Below, piece after piece: positions 17,975 to 27,584 of a stretch of DNA of 64,000 nt. The position numbers and the translations under genes are program-made. Source of the stretch: Pelosinus fermentans DSM 17108 (lineage in GTDB: Bacteria; Bacillota; Negativicutes; DSM-13327); assembly GCF_000271485.2 (NCBI RefSeq), contig NZ_AKVN02000001.1:624001-688000 (forward strand). Reading direction: 5' to 3'. The notes below the pieces were generated by a model, which saw only the letters and a list, made by a program, of their open reading frames with translations, did no database searches and had not been told where the DNA came from. Numbering within the stretch: the first letter of the stretch is position 1; each line of letters begins with the position of its first letter.

Positions 17975-18202
17975 AAATTGATACATGAACATGAGGAAAG
18001 GGAAATTAAGTGTACAGAATGTACAGAGAGCCGGCGGGTGGTGTAAGTCGGTCATTTTGACAGTTGATTCCGCCCTGGAGTGGCTAATGATGAATTATGA
18101 CGGGTGTCGCCCGGTATAGCGATAAGAGTTGGCTATATATGTAGCAATTTGGGTGGCAACGCGGGAATATCTCTCGTCCCTGGTGGGATGAGGGGTTTTT
18201 TT
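17975..18202 (+). ncRNA. Serine T-box leader (tRNA-sensing riboswitch)
   Basis: The leader carries the conserved T-box core TTTGGGTGGCAACGCGGG (18148-18165) and a terminator: stem CTCTCGTCCC (18171-18180) with GGGATGAGGGG (18185-18195), then seven T. Stem I features are visible as the AGAGAGCCGG block near 18023-18035. In the specifier region GATTCCGCCCTGGAG, TCC (18069-18071), a serine codon, lies where the specifier triplet is expected. Uncharged tRNA-Ser should stabilise the antiterminator and switch on serA-DUF1015-serC. The T-box call is direct from the motif. The UCC specifier is read by eye. Confidence 0.93.
18170..18202 (+). terminator. T-box regulated terminator
   Basis: The stem from 18171-18180 with 18185-18195 (one G-U pair each at two positions) and the T-run 18196-18202 form the off-state terminator that competes with the T-box antiterminator. 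Confidence 0.88.
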
Positions 18203-18282
18203 ATATCTTTTTTTAAGATAACGTGTTTATTTATATTGAAAATGTATAACAGTAGGATGATAATTGTATGGAGGGAATGTAA

Positions 18283-19869
18283 ATGAGAATATTAGTAAGT
18301 GATCCGGTTTCAGCACAAGGGGTAGAGCTATTACAAAAAGAATATGAGGTAGATGTTAAGATAAAACTACCCATTGAGGAGTTAATAAAAATTATTCCTC
18401 AGTATGATGCTTTAGTAGTACGCAGCGAGACGAAAGTAACTAGAGCGGTTATTGAAGCAGCGGTTAATTTAAAAGTAATTGGCCGTGCTGGAGTAGGCGT
18501 TGATAATATTGATGTAGAGGCAGCTACCCAAAAAGGCATAATTGTACTCAATGCACCAGAAGGAAATACGATTGCAGCAACAGAACATACGATGGCAATG
18601 ATGCTGGCGCTGGCCCGGAATGTTCCCCAAGCTCATGCCAGCTTGAAAAATGGACAGTGGCTGCGCAGCAAGCTGATGGGTGTGGAAATGCGCGGTAAAA
18701 CATTAGGAATTCTAGGACTGGGGCGTATTGGTTCAGGTGTGGCAAAACGAGCTTTAGCGATGGAAATGAACGTTGTAGCTTATGATCCTTTTATTAACGC
18801 AGAGCAGGCCTCAGCTATGGGAATTCAACTGCTGGAACTAGATGAAATTTTCCCGTTGGCTGATTTCATTACGTTGCATTTGCCTTTTACCTCTGAAACG
18901 AAATATCTGTTAAATAAAGAGCGTTTTGCTAAAATGAAGCCCAGTGTACGGATTATAAACTGTGCACGAGGCGGCGTCATTCATGAAGGGGATTTGGCAG
19001 AGGCTGTTGAACAAGGTATTGTAGCAGGTGCAGCAATTGATGTATTCGAAAAAGAACCCGTCAATCCGGACAATCCGCTATTAAAGCTGGATCAGGTAAT
19101 CGTGACACCTCATTTAGGAGCTTCTACAGCAGAAGCGCAAGTTGGTGTGGCGGTGGATGTGGCAAAAGGTATTATTGCAGCGCTGAAGGGGGAACCTATC
19201 GCTACGGCAGTAAATATGGCACCGATTCAGTCGCATGTGTTAGAGGTTATTCGTCCGTATTTTAACTTGGCAGAAAAAATGGGTTGTTTGGCCATTAATT
19301 TGGCCGAAGGACGTATAACAGCAGTTGATGTAGAATATAATGGGGAAATTAGTGAAGTCGATACAAAAATGCTGACCACAGCCATGATTAAAGGTTTGCT
19401 AAATTCCATTTTGACAGAGCATATTAATTATGTGAATGCTCCAGGGGTTGCAAAATCCCGCGGTATTAAAATACGCGAAGTAAAAAGTAAAGAAACGGCT
19501 AACTTTGCTAATTTGATTACTGTGCGAGTGCATACGGATAAAAAGACCCATGTTGTAGCCGGAACTTTGTTTGGACATGAAGAAGGCCGTATCGTAATGA
19601 TTGATGGATACCGGGTGGATGTTGAGCCTCAGGGCTGGCTGATTGTGGGACTTCACTTGGATCGTCCGGGAATGATCGGCTATGTTGGTACTATTTTAGG
19701 TACTGATGGGATTAATATTAACAGTATGCAGGTTGGCCGTACAGAGGTTACGGGAACCAATATTATGGTGATGAGTGTAGATTCTGACGTACCAGCAGCG
19801 ACTATGCTTAAAATAAAAGCTGTGGATGGAATCTTGGGAGCAAAAATGATTAACTTTTGTGTAATTTAG
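18283..19869 (+). CDS. serA: D-3-phosphoglycerate dehydrogenase
   Basis: 528 residues, the long SerA type: substrate and NAD domains ([43 protein letters not shown]), an intervening domain, and a C-terminal ACT domain ([21 protein letters not shown]). It oxidises 3-phosphoglycerate to 3-phosphohydroxypyruvate, the first step of serine synthesis, and is usually feedback-inhibited through the ACT region. The ATG follows GGAGG at good spacing. The gene is the first of the operon behind the serine T-box. Confidence 0.97.
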   Translation: MRILVSDPVSAQGVELLQKEYEVDVKIKLPIEELIKIIPQYDALVVRSETKVTRAVIEAAVNLKVIGRAGVGVDNIDVEAATQKGIIVLNAPEGNTIAATEHTMAMMLALARNVPQAHASLKNGQWLRSKLMGVEMRGKTLGILGLGRIGSGVAKRALAMEMNVVAYDPFINAEQASAMGIQLLELDEIFPLADFITLHLPFTSETKYLLNKERFAKMKPSVRIINCARGGVIHEGDLAEAVEQGIVAGAAIDVFEKEPVNPDNPLLKLDQVIVTPHLGASTAEAQVGVAVDVAKGIIAALKGEPIATAVNMAPIQSHVLEVIRPYFNLAEKMGCLAINLAEGRITAVDVEYNGEISEVDTKMLTTAMIKGLLNSILTEHINYVNAPGVAKSRGIKIREVKSKETANFANLITVRVHTDKKTHVVAGTLFGHEEGRIVMIDGYRVDVEPQGWLIVGLHLDRPGMIGYVGTILGTDGININSMQVGRTEVTGTNIMVMSVDSDVPAATMLKIKAVDGILGAKMINFCVI

Positions 19870-19880
19870 GAGGAAAAAGT

Positions 19881-21134
19881 ATGGCTAGTGTAAAACCTTT
19901 CCGCGGTCTTAGACCGGCACCCGAATTGGCAGATAAAGTTGTTTCTCTGCCCTATGATGTAATGGACTCTGCTGAGGCAAGAGCCATTACATCCCAAAAT
20001 GAATTGAGTTTTTTGCGCGTTACGAAATCGGAGGTGGACCTTGCTCCAGATGTGAATCCCTATTCAGAAGAGGTATATCAAAAAGCCAATGAAAATCTTC
20101 AGGAGTTTATAAAAAAAGGAATTTTAATCCAGGATGAGAAACCTTGTTTTTATATTTATAAGCAGCAGATGGGAAGCCATACCCAGGTAGGATTAGTGGC
20201 AACGGTATCTGTTGTTGAATATAACAATAATATTATAAAGAAGCATGAATTGACCAGACCGGATAAAGAACAGGATCGAGTCAATAATATTACAGCTACA
20301 GGGGCGCAGACGGGAGCTGTATTTATAACTTATAAAGCAAATGATCATATGAATGCTGTTATAGCCCAGGGAATGACAAAACAGCCGGTATATGATTTTG
20401 TCACCGAAGATGGAAACAGCCACACGCTGTACATTGTGGATGACGCTGTTAAAATAGAGGCAATTGAACAGGCTTTTGCCCGTGTTGAGTCCTTATATAT
20501 TGCTGATGGACATCATCGTTCTGCTGCTGCTGCCAGGGTTTATGAAACCTGCAAGGCAAATAATCCTGAGCATACTGGTGAAGAAGCATATACCAGGTTT
20601 CTGGCAGTCATTATCCCTCATACAATGACAAAGATTATGGATTATAATCGAGTTGTAAAAGATTTAAATGGATTAACTGAAGAAGCCTTTCTCGAAAAAA
20701 TCCAAAATAAATTTACTATTGAACCGTGTACTCGAATCTCATGCAAAGCGGAATATCCCCATTATTTTGGCATGTATCTGAATAAAGCATGGTATAAATT
20801 AGTGGCGAAACCAGACAGTTATGACGAGACAGATCCCGTAGGAAAGCTGGATGTTAGTATCCTCCAGAGCAATCTGCTAGAGCCTGTCTTGGGTATCGGC
20901 AATCTTCGTACAGATAAACGCATTGATTTCGTCGGAGGCATTCGCGGCATGGGAGAATTAGAGCGTTTAGTAGATAGCGGTGAATATGTTGTTGCTTTCT
21001 CCATGTTCCCGACATCGACTAAGGATTTAATGGCAATTGCTGATGCTGGCCAAATTATGCCGCCTAAGTCAACTTGGTTTGAGCCGAAACTTAGGGATGC
21101 GATCGCAGTACATTTGATAAATGGAGGAAACTAA
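19881..21134 (+). CDS. DUF1015 family protein in the serine operon
   Basis: 417 residues. The start MASVKPFRGLRP and the block ADGHHRSAAAARVYE (208 onward) identify DUF1015, a cytosolic family with no function I can state with certainty. The GHHRS motif (Gly210-Ser214) resembles the phosphate-binding GxHR turn of ParB/sulfiredoxin-fold nucleotide enzymes, a group that includes the archaeal serine kinase SerK. An in-frame TTG at 19857 is ignored, because TAGGAGG lies eight bases before ATG 19881. It begins 12 bases after serA and ends two bases before serC. No phosphoserine phosphatase (serB) is seen in the window. A role in serine or phosphoserine metabolism is inferred from the neighbours only. 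Confidence 0.9.
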   Translation: MASVKPFRGLRPAPELADKVVSLPYDVMDSAEARAITSQNELSFLRVTKSEVDLAPDVNPYSEEVYQKANENLQEFIKKGILIQDEKPCFYIYKQQMGSHTQVGLVATVSVVEYNNNIIKKHELTRPDKEQDRVNNITATGAQTGAVFITYKANDHMNAVIAQGMTKQPVYDFVTEDGNSHTLYIVDDAVKIEAIEQAFARVESLYIADGHHRSAAAARVYETCKANNPEHTGEEAYTRFLAVIIPHTMTKIMDYNRVVKDLNGLTEEAFLEKIQNKFTIEPCTRISCKAEYPHYFGMYLNKAWYKLVAKPDSYDETDPVGKLDVSILQSNLLEPVLGIGNLRTDKRIDFVGGIRGMGELERLVDSGEYVVAFSMFPTSTKDLMAIADAGQIMPPKSTWFEPKLRDAIAVHLINGGN

Positions 21135-21136
21135 AG

Positions 21137-22225
21137 ATGGCACAGCGTGTTTTTAATTTTAATGCAGGTCCGGCAATACTGCCTTTAGAGGTGCTGGAAG
21201 AAGTACAAGGTGAATTACTCAACTATCACGAAACGGGCATGTCCATTTTAGAAATGAGCCATCGTTCGAAAGCATATGAAGGGATTAACCGTCAAGCCGA
21301 GGCCAATCTGAAAGAGTTGTTGGGCTTAGGTGATAACTATAGAGTACTATTTCTGCAAGGAGGAGCAAGTACCCAATTTGCGATGATACCAATGAATTTC
21401 CTGCCCCCGGGACGGACAGCAGACTATATATTGACAGGTTCCTGGTCAGAGAAGGCTTATAAGGAAGCCAAATTATTTGGAAATACCCATGTAGCTGCAA
21501 CAACTGCTGAGGGCAACTACAAGCGTACTCCTAATTTGGATGAAATTCAGTTAAGCGATAATCCTGCCTATGTACATATCACTTCAAATAATACGATTTT
21601 TGGTACCCAATGGAAAACCCTGCCTTCCTTTGGTGAAGTACCATTGTTTGCCGATATGTCATCGGATATTTTGTATAAGCCTTTTGATGCAGAAAAATTT
21701 TCTTTAATTTATGCCGGAGCACAAAAGAACTTAGGTCCATCCGGAGTTACCGTTGTTATTGCCCGCAAAGAGCTATTAGAGAATAATCCGAAAGATATTC
21801 CTACGATGCTGCGATACGAAACCCATGCTAAGAATGATTCCCTTTATAATACGCCACCGGCTTTTTCTGTGTATGTACTAAACTTAGTGCTGCAGTGGAT
21901 TAAGAAGCAGGGCGGATTAGTGGGAATGCAAAAGCGTAATGAAGAAAAAGCTGCTTTGATTTATCATACGATTGACAACAGCAATGGTTTTTATATAGGG
22001 CATGCGCAAAAGGACAGTCGTTCTTTAATGAATATTACCTTCCGTTTGCCGAGTGAAGAGCTGGAGAAGACCTTTGCCAGTGAAGCTGAGAAGGCTGGTC
22101 TTGTCGGTCTTAAAGGGCATCGTTCTGTAGGCGGTTTACGGGCTTCCACGTATAATGCCATGACGGTAGAAGGCTGCCGGGGACTACAACAATTTATGCT
22201 GCATTTTCAGCAGAAAAACGGGTAA
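21137..22225 (+). CDS. serC: Phosphoserine aminotransferase
   Basis: 362 residues, standard SerC length. It converts 3-phosphohydroxypyruvate and glutamate to phosphoserine and 2-oxoglutarate using PLP. The N-terminus FNFNAGPAILPLEVLE and the PLP lysine segment YAGAQKNLGPSG (Lys197) are diagnostic. It begins two bases after the DUF1015 stop with GGAGG upstream, so it is the last gene of the T-box operon. A hairpin terminator follows. Confidence 0.97.
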   Translation: MAQRVFNFNAGPAILPLEVLEEVQGELLNYHETGMSILEMSHRSKAYEGINRQAEANLKELLGLGDNYRVLFLQGGASTQFAMIPMNFLPPGRTADYILTGSWSEKAYKEAKLFGNTHVAATTAEGNYKRTPNLDEIQLSDNPAYVHITSNNTIFGTQWKTLPSFGEVPLFADMSSDILYKPFDAEKFSLIYAGAQKNLGPSGVTVVIARKELLENNPKDIPTMLRYETHAKNDSLYNTPPAFSVYVLNLVLQWIKKQGGLVGMQKRNEEKAALIYHTIDNSNGFYIGHAQKDSRSLMNITFRLPSEELEKTFASEAEKAGLVGLKGHRSVGGLRASTYNAMTVEGCRGLQQFMLHFQQKNG

Positions 22226-22245
22226 ACTACAGGAAGAAAAGTTAG

Positions 22246-22280
22246 AAAGCGGGAGTACAGGTTGACTGTATCCCGCTTTT
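22246..22280 (+). terminator. Terminator of the serine operon
   Basis: AAGCGGGAGTACAG (22247-22260) pairs with CTGTATCCCGCTTT (22266-22279), with one G-T wobble and a short loop, followed by a T-rich tail. Confidence 0.85.
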
Positions 22281-22446
22281 CATCTTATTCTTTTTACTCT
22301 GACGCTCAATTGCCATTTCTACTGTCGACCAACGAAGGTGGAATCTCGTTGAACTTTTTCTATGAGAGCGGCAGGATTATTTCCAGGAGACCGTGAAGTA
22401 GTAATGATAAAAAAGATAAAGATTATTAAATAATAGGTAAGATTTA

Positions 22447-22758
22447 TTATAATTTACTCTGCTGCAGGTTTAAGGAGGATTGATCTTGTTCAGATGAATC
22501 CGGCAGAGGGGTAATTTGGAGGGGAATACCTCCAGCAGTCGGTGCCAGGGTATTAAAAACGAAGGTGTAGATTAAGCCGAATAAGCCTGAGGCTAAACCT
22601 GCTAAAAGCGTGATAAAAGCTCCTCCAAGGAAGCCGAGAGAACTTCGGTCCATAATGAAAAAGAGCAAACCGACAATACTTCCCGTACAAATACCACCAG
22701 CAAACATTAGATAAAAAACAGGTCTATAGCCAAGGCGAATCAGTTTATAATTAAACAT
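22447..22758 (-). CDS. Small integral membrane protein of unknown function
   Basis: 103 residues read from the minus strand. Two or three hydrophobic helices are visible (FYLMFAGGICTGSIVGLLFFI and GFLGGAFITLLAGLASGLFGLIYTFVF) and then a polar tail (PDSSEQDQSSLNLQQSKL). I do not recognise the family. Glycines pack the helices closely, as in small transporters or holin-like proteins, but that is only appearance. A modest AAAGGCAG ribosome site precedes the ATG. It is divergent from the next gene. Confidence 0.6.
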   Translation of the reverse strand: MFNYKLIRLGYRPVFYLMFAGGICTGSIVGLLFFIMDRSSLGFLGGAFITLLAGLASGLFGLIYTFVFNTLAPTAGGIPLQITPLPDSSEQDQSSLNLQQSKL

Positions 22759-22821
22759 ACGATCAACTGCCTTTCGATCCGAGTCTTTCAGTGTGGAATA
22801 TAAAATCTAGGAGGAATGAAA

Positions 22822-23688
22822 ATGTCTAATGAAATATTTGATATTGGGATTATTGGAGGGGGACCAGCGGGTTTATCGGCTGCTTTAACAGGGCGGATTC
22901 GCAATAAGAGTGTTGCTTTATTTGAGCATATGGATTTTAGCCTGAAATTGCAGAAAGCTCACATTGTGGATAATTATTTAGGAGTACCACAGGTTACAGG
23001 CCAAGGGATGATGCAGCAATTTTTGGCTCATTGTACTGCCCACAATCCCAGCATTATAAAGGAAAAGGTTGTAAATGTCTTTCCAGGAGATGATTTTTTC
23101 ACTTTACTGACACCTGGGGCAACGTATCAGGCACGTACCGTGATTATTGCTACGGGTGTGGTAGCGACTACTTTGTTTCGTGGGGAAAAGGAATTCTTGG
23201 GTAAAGGTGTAAGTTACTGTGCTACTTGCGATGGGATGATGTATAAAGGGAAAGATGTGGCTGTTATTTCCTACACCAGTGAGGGTGAGCATGAAGCGGA
23301 GTATTTAAGTGAACTATGCCGCAGTGTATACTATTTGCCTCAGTATAAAGATATGGCTCCATTGCGTTCTGGTATCAAAGTCATCCATGAGAAGCCCCAG
23401 ACGATTTCAGGTGATGTAGTAGTAGAAAAATTGCAGATGGGAAAAGAGGAGCTAAACGTTCACGGAGTATTTATTATTCGCATGTCTGATCCCGTGGAAA
23501 ATGTGCTTCCAGGCCTTGCTCTTGACGGTGAAGTTATTAAGGTAAATCGCGACATGTCTACAAGCATTCCAGGGGTTTTTGCAGCAGGTGATTGTACCGG
23601 AAAACCTTGGCAGATAGCCAAAGCTACAGGAGAAGGCTTAGTAGCAGTATTAAGTGCTATTACTTATTTAGGGAAAAAGGATAAATAA
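22822..23688 (+). CDS. Thioredoxin-reductase-like flavoprotein with a degenerate NADPH site
   Basis: About 289 residues. The FAD domain has IGIIGGGPAGLSAALT, and the redox pair is CATC (Cys133, Cys136) in the usual TrxR place. The nucleotide-binding half is odd: where TrxR has a GGGxSAxEEA turn, this protein has VISYTSEGEHEAEYL, and the HRRxxxRA motif is missing too. That points to the pyridine-nucleotide-independent relatives, such as the ferredoxin-linked FFTR family, rather than an NADPH enzyme. The tail GVFAAGDCTGKPWQIAKATGEG is well conserved. ATG 22822 is preferred over 22816, since TAGGAGG lies seven bases before it. It converges with and overlaps the next gene by 25 bases. Confidence 0.85.
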   Translation: MSNEIFDIGIIGGGPAGLSAALTGRIRNKSVALFEHMDFSLKLQKAHIVDNYLGVPQVTGQGMMQQFLAHCTAHNPSIIKEKVVNVFPGDDFFTLLTPGATYQARTVIIATGVVATTLFRGEKEFLGKGVSYCATCDGMMYKGKDVAVISYTSEGEHEAEYLSELCRSVYYLPQYKDMAPLRSGIKVIHEKPQTISGDVVVEKLQMGKEELNVHGVFIIRMSDPVENVLPGLALDGEVIKVNRDMSTSIPGVFAAGDCTGKPWQIAKATGEGLVAVLSAITYLGKKDK

Positions 23689-24716
23689 AGCAGTCTTAAG
23701 GTAAACCATAGTGTGACGTAACCAAATAAGGTGAAGACAATGGAAACCAGAGAAGTAAAGCCAATATAACTAAAAAGTACACTGAATGTTATGACGATGA
23801 GTAACGCGGCAGTCTTGGATAAACTTGTGACTGCCGTTAATTTTGTAGTGCATCCATATAGGCATGCGAGGCCCGTGGTATACATGGCAGCCGCAAAGGT
23901 AAAAATATAAGCTGCATGATGAACAAAATGCTGTGATCCTGCAATATGCAGCATGGGAATTTCATATTCTGGAGATAACGGATAGTGAATCATAACTACC
24001 AGGATGATTAAACCTGCTAATAATAATAGCAGCAAGCTGCCGATTATGCTTCCGATTATGCGGATAGAAGGTTCGGGGGTACGGGCGCCTAGAGGAACTA
24101 ATAGAGTAGCACTCATGACTAAGTTGTAAGAAAGATAGAGCAAGCTGGAGAGCAGCCAATGAGAAGTTGATATGTTGATGGCTGCCGATGAAATATGCAG
24201 TATTGTAAAATTCCAGTCATGATAAGACAGTGAGTACATAGCAACAAAGCTTGTAATGGCTGCCAGCAGCGGCGTAATAATAAGGTTTGCCGTGGCGATA
24301 CCGTTAATACCCCAGAGTGTTGTGAGTAATAGGCTCAAGGCTATAGTGCCGATACCCAAACCATAAGGCAGGTGCAGCGTATCTCGGAATAAAGTGCCAT
24401 TGCCTGCCAGCATAACCGTTAGAACACCAAAGAGGGACAAGGTAATGATACAATCTAATACAGTACCAATTCTTTTCCCGCATGCATAATATAATAATTG
24501 ATGGTAACTGGTAGCTTTAATGGTATGACTGATCTTTAGAATCGTAATACCGAGCCAGGCAAATAAAATGGTTGTGAACAATAGACCAACTAATCCCATA
24601 CTGCCGTAGACGACGAAAAACTGGGTAAGTTCTTGTCCGGAAGCAAACCCTGCTCCCATAATGGTTCCTGCATAGATAGCGGCGATTTTGGCTATCTTAA
24701 GTACATGATAGGACAT
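23664..24716 (-). CDS. YkvI-family LeuT-fold membrane transporter
   Basis: 350 residues with about ten hydrophobic helices. It opens with IAKIAAIYAGTIMGAGFASGQELTQFF, the glycine-rich unwound first helix typical of YkvI-like relatives of the amino-acid/LeuT-fold transporters. Substrate is unknown. Its 3' end overlaps the 3' end of the flavoprotein by 25 bases in opposite orientation, so transcription of one could antagonise the other. The upstream 170 bases before the HD-GYP gene hold both divergent promoter regions. Confidence 0.82.
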   Translation of the reverse strand: MSYHVLKIAKIAAIYAGTIMGAGFASGQELTQFFVVYGSMGLVGLLFTTILFAWLGITILKISHTIKATSYHQLLYYACGKRIGTVLDCIITLSLFGVLTVMLAGNGTLFRDTLHLPYGLGIGTIALSLLLTTLWGINGIATANLIITPLLAAITSFVAMYSLSYHDWNFTILHISSAAINISTSHWLLSSLLYLSYNLVMSATLLVPLGARTPEPSIRIIGSIIGSLLLLLLAGLIILVVMIHYPLSPEYEIPMLHIAGSQHFVHHAAYIFTFAAAMYTTGLACLYGCTTKLTAVTSLSKTAALLIVITFSVLFSYIGFTSLVSIVFTLFGYVTLWFTLRLLYLSFFPK

Positions 24717-24884
24717 TGCATCACTCCTTAGAACTTGGCAGTTCTCTTATTTTTTCTATGTAAAAACTTGGGATATTATGCAGGATATATTAAAAAAAGA
24801 TTGAATTTTTCAGTAGAGAGTATGGGATTATTAATTAGGAAGAAAAGAGCTGGATAAAATGCACTAAGAGGAGTTTGCTGCCAG

Positions 24885-25883
24885 ATGAGAAAAGATATAG
24901 CGTATCGAATCGCCCAAGCTGTTCATGAGGGCCTATTTCATGGCGTACTTGTGATTGATAGTGAGTTTAGGTCAGTTTTTCTCAATCAGGCATTATGCGA
25001 TATGTGGAAGGTAAAGCAGCAGGACGTCTTACATCATTCTGTGCTGGACCTTTTCTGTAATGGCAATGTGAAGAAGTTCGGCGGTGCTTATCAGGGCCCT
25101 TTAATTGAAACGATGGTTACTGGCCGGGAAATAAGTGGCTCTGAAGTATATATTAATATGCCTGGAAATAAGGAAGGTAAATGGTTTTTGGTCAATACTT
25201 TTATCTTGCGGGATGAAAGCGGGCAGCCAGAATATGCTTTAGGGAATTATATTGTAATTGATAAGTTCAAAGTGTTTGAAAATAAGCTGAATGCTGTGAA
25301 TATGAATATTATTAAAGCCTTTTGCAAAGCCATTGGAGTGAGAGATATCTATACGATGCAGCATAGTGAAAATGTTGCTGCACTGCTTGTAGGCTTAACG
25401 GAATACATGAGGTTATCTGATAGTGAGGTAACGATGGCGTATTTAGCAGGGATCGTGCATGATGTAGGTAAAATCGGTATTTCGGAAGAGATTTTAAATA
25501 AGCCAGGTCGTTTGACAGAGGTAGAGTATGAAATTGTTAAACGCCATCCTTCCAAAGGGGCGGATATTTTGCAAGAGGTAGATGAATTTGCGACATTGGC
25601 TCATATTGTCCGCCATCATCATGAGCGATATGATGGAAAAGGTTATCCTAATGGATTGCAGGAGGAAGCGATTCCCCGGATTAGTCGTATGCTGACAATT
25701 TGCGATGCTTACGATGCTATGACCAGTGTACGGTGTTATTGTAGTCCTCACAGTGTTGAAGAAGCCTTAGAGGAAATAAAAAAATGTGCTGGTGGACAGT
25801 TTGATCCAAAGCTCAGCAGCATTTTTATTGATTTTATTCGAGAGTGTAATTCTGGGGGTGGTATGAGACCTGCTTTACAATAA
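24885..25883 (+). CDS. PAS-HD-GYP domain protein, probable c-di-GMP phosphodiesterase
   Basis: 332 residues. Residues about 10-125 look like a PAS sensor (GVLVIDSEFRSVFLNQALCDMW). About 150-325 is an HD-GYP domain with the metal site HDVGKIGI (His192, Asp193), the HHERYDGKGYPNGL motif (GYP at 253-255) and a downstream CDAYDAMTS. All visible metal ligands are present, so it should hydrolyse cyclic di-GMP. No signal peptide or membrane helix is evident, so it senses something in the cytosol. It is transcribed alone and ends before a hairpin terminator. Confidence 0.9.
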   Translation: MRKDIAYRIAQAVHEGLFHGVLVIDSEFRSVFLNQALCDMWKVKQQDVLHHSVLDLFCNGNVKKFGGAYQGPLIETMVTGREISGSEVYINMPGNKEGKWFLVNTFILRDESGQPEYALGNYIVIDKFKVFENKLNAVNMNIIKAFCKAIGVRDIYTMQHSENVAALLVGLTEYMRLSDSEVTMAYLAGIVHDVGKIGISEEILNKPGRLTEVEYEIVKRHPSKGADILQEVDEFATLAHIVRHHHERYDGKGYPNGLQEEAIPRISRMLTICDAYDAMTSVRCYCSPHSVEEALEEIKKCAGGQFDPKLSSIFIDFIRECNSGGGMRPALQ

Positions 25884-25980
25884 ATAGTGAATATTGTAGA
25901 ATATAATGGTATACGCTATTTATGTATAAGAACAGATTTATTCCGTTGTGTATCGCATAGCAGTGTTGATGCGGAAAAAT

Positions 25981-26014
25981 ACTCTCGTTTCTGGATAGCA
26001 GGCGGGAGTTTTTT
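25981..26014 (+). terminator. Terminator upstream of serS
   Basis: ACTCTCG (25981-25987) pairs with CGGGAGT (26003-26009, one G-T), followed by six T. It lies between the HD-GYP gene and serS. It might be a plain terminator or the end of a leader; I see no T-box core upstream of serS. Confidence 0.6.
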
Positions 26015-26089
26015 ATTATTATCTCCGTGTTCTCTAGTTTTTAAGAGAATGCGTTACTATTTTTACTAGGAGTAGGAGGAGGGTTTAGC

Positions 26090-27364
26090 ATGCTTGATGT
26101 TAAATTTGTTAGGGACCATACAGAAGAAGTGCAGCAAGCCTTGGTAAAGCGTGGAATGAATCTTAGTTTAGATGAATTTTTAACCTTGGAAAAAGAACGC
26201 CGGGAGCTATTAGGGCAGGTAGAAACGCTTAAAAATACGCGTAATACTGTTTCTCTTGAAATCAGTCGCTTGAAAAAAGCAAAAGAAAATGCGGATAATT
26301 TAGTATCCCAGATGCGTCTGGTCGGTGACCAAATTACTGAATTAGATGGTAAGGTAAAAGAAGTAGAGGGAAAATTGCAGGCCATTATTATGGATATCCC
26401 GAATATACCTCATCAATCAGTCCCTGTCGGACGTGATGAAAAGGATAATGTAGAGGTACGCAATTGGGGAACTTTGCCTACATTTGTGCAGCCACCACTC
26501 CCTCACTGGGAAATTGGCGAGAAGCTTAATATTCTTGATTTTGAACGAGGCGGCAAGGTGACAGGTGCACGTTTTACTTTTTCTCGCGGTCTAGGTGCCA
26601 GGCTGGAACGCTCACTCATTAGTTTTATGCTGGATGTACATACGAGCGAGCATGGCTACACTGAATTTTTCCCTCCTTTTATTGCGAATAAAGAGAGTAT
26701 GACAGGTACGGGACAGCTGCCTAAATTTGGCGAGGATATGTTTAAGTTAGAGGGACTGGATTATTATTTGATCCCTACGGCTGAAGTGCCAATTACCAAT
26801 TACCATCGTGGTGAAATTTTGGATGCGAAAGATTTACCTTTATATTATACTGCTTATAGTGCTTGTTTCCGCGCGGAGGCAGGGGCTGCCGGCCGCGATA
26901 CTCGTGGACTAATTCGTCTTCATCAGTTTAATAAGGTGGAGATGGTAAAGTTCTCTTTACCTGAAAATTCCTATGAAGAGTTGGAGAAATTAACACATAA
27001 TGCAGAACGTATTTTAGAACTATTAGGTCTGCCCTATCGTACGGTAGCTTTATGCAGCGGTGATATGGGATTCTCTTCTGCTAAGACCTATGATATTGAA
27101 GTATGGCTGCCTAGTTTCAATGCCTATCGGGAGATTTCATCTTGTTCCAATTTTGAGGATTTTCAAGGTCGTCGTGCGGATATTAAATTCCGTCGGGAAG
27201 CAAAGGCTAAACCAGAGTTTGTACATACTCTCAATGGATCGGGCTTAGCAATTGGTCGTACCGTAGCTGCCATTTTAGAGAACTATCAGCAGCCTGATGG
27301 CTCCGTTATTGTACCAGAAGTATTAAGGAAATATATGGGCGTTGATGTTATTGCTGCTAAGTAA
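26090..27364 (+). CDS. serS: Seryl-tRNA synthetase
   Basis: 424 residues, normal SerRS length. The N-terminal ~110 residues form the long coiled-coil arm that grips tRNA-Ser ([20 protein letters not shown]). The class II core shows [36 protein letters not shown] and the motif 3 region [20 protein letters not shown]. It charges tRNA-Ser with serine, whose synthesis operon lies 5 kb upstream. The start is supported by an AGGAGGAGGG site. Confidence 0.97.
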   Translation: MLDVKFVRDHTEEVQQALVKRGMNLSLDEFLTLEKERRELLGQVETLKNTRNTVSLEISRLKKAKENADNLVSQMRLVGDQITELDGKVKEVEGKLQAIIMDIPNIPHQSVPVGRDEKDNVEVRNWGTLPTFVQPPLPHWEIGEKLNILDFERGGKVTGARFTFSRGLGARLERSLISFMLDVHTSEHGYTEFFPPFIANKESMTGTGQLPKFGEDMFKLEGLDYYLIPTAEVPITNYHRGEILDAKDLPLYYTAYSACFRAEAGAAGRDTRGLIRLHQFNKVEMVKFSLPENSYEELEKLTHNAERILELLGLPYRTVALCSGDMGFSSAKTYDIEVWLPSFNAYREISSCSNFEDFQGRRADIKFRREAKAKPEFVHTLNGSGLAIGRTVAAILENYQQPDGSVIVPEVLRKYMGVDVIAAK

Positions 27365-27470
27365 ATGATACTAGACAGAATAAAGATTCTTGTAGATAAT
27401 CGTACTTTCCATTCTACTTTGTAGGAGGAATAAGGGCGCAAATCTATTATAGTAGCGATGAAAAGCAACT

Positions 27471-27559
27471 AACCGCGAAGATGCGAAGAATAAAAGAGAC
27501 ACGAAGAGAGCCATAAATGTTCCTTCGTGTCCTTTGTGTTCTTCGCATCTTCGCGTTTC
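27471..27559. repeat. Intergenic palindrome, CGCGAAG type
   Basis: The left arm AACCGCGAAGATGCGAAGAA (27471-27490) mirrors the right arm TTCTTCGCATCTTCGCGTTT (27540-27559). A second short CACGAAG/CTTCGTG pair lies inside. It sits between convergent serS and the Pro-rich gene, where a bidirectional terminator would be expected. Confidence 0.85.
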
Positions 27560-27584
27560 AAAAGGTTTTTATTTTTTTAAAGAC

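Noticed and set aside
25884-26089. Possible T-box or riboswitch upstream of serS
   Set aside because: A hairpin is present, but no GGGTGGCAACGCGGG-like core or other conserved leader motif. I call it a terminator only.
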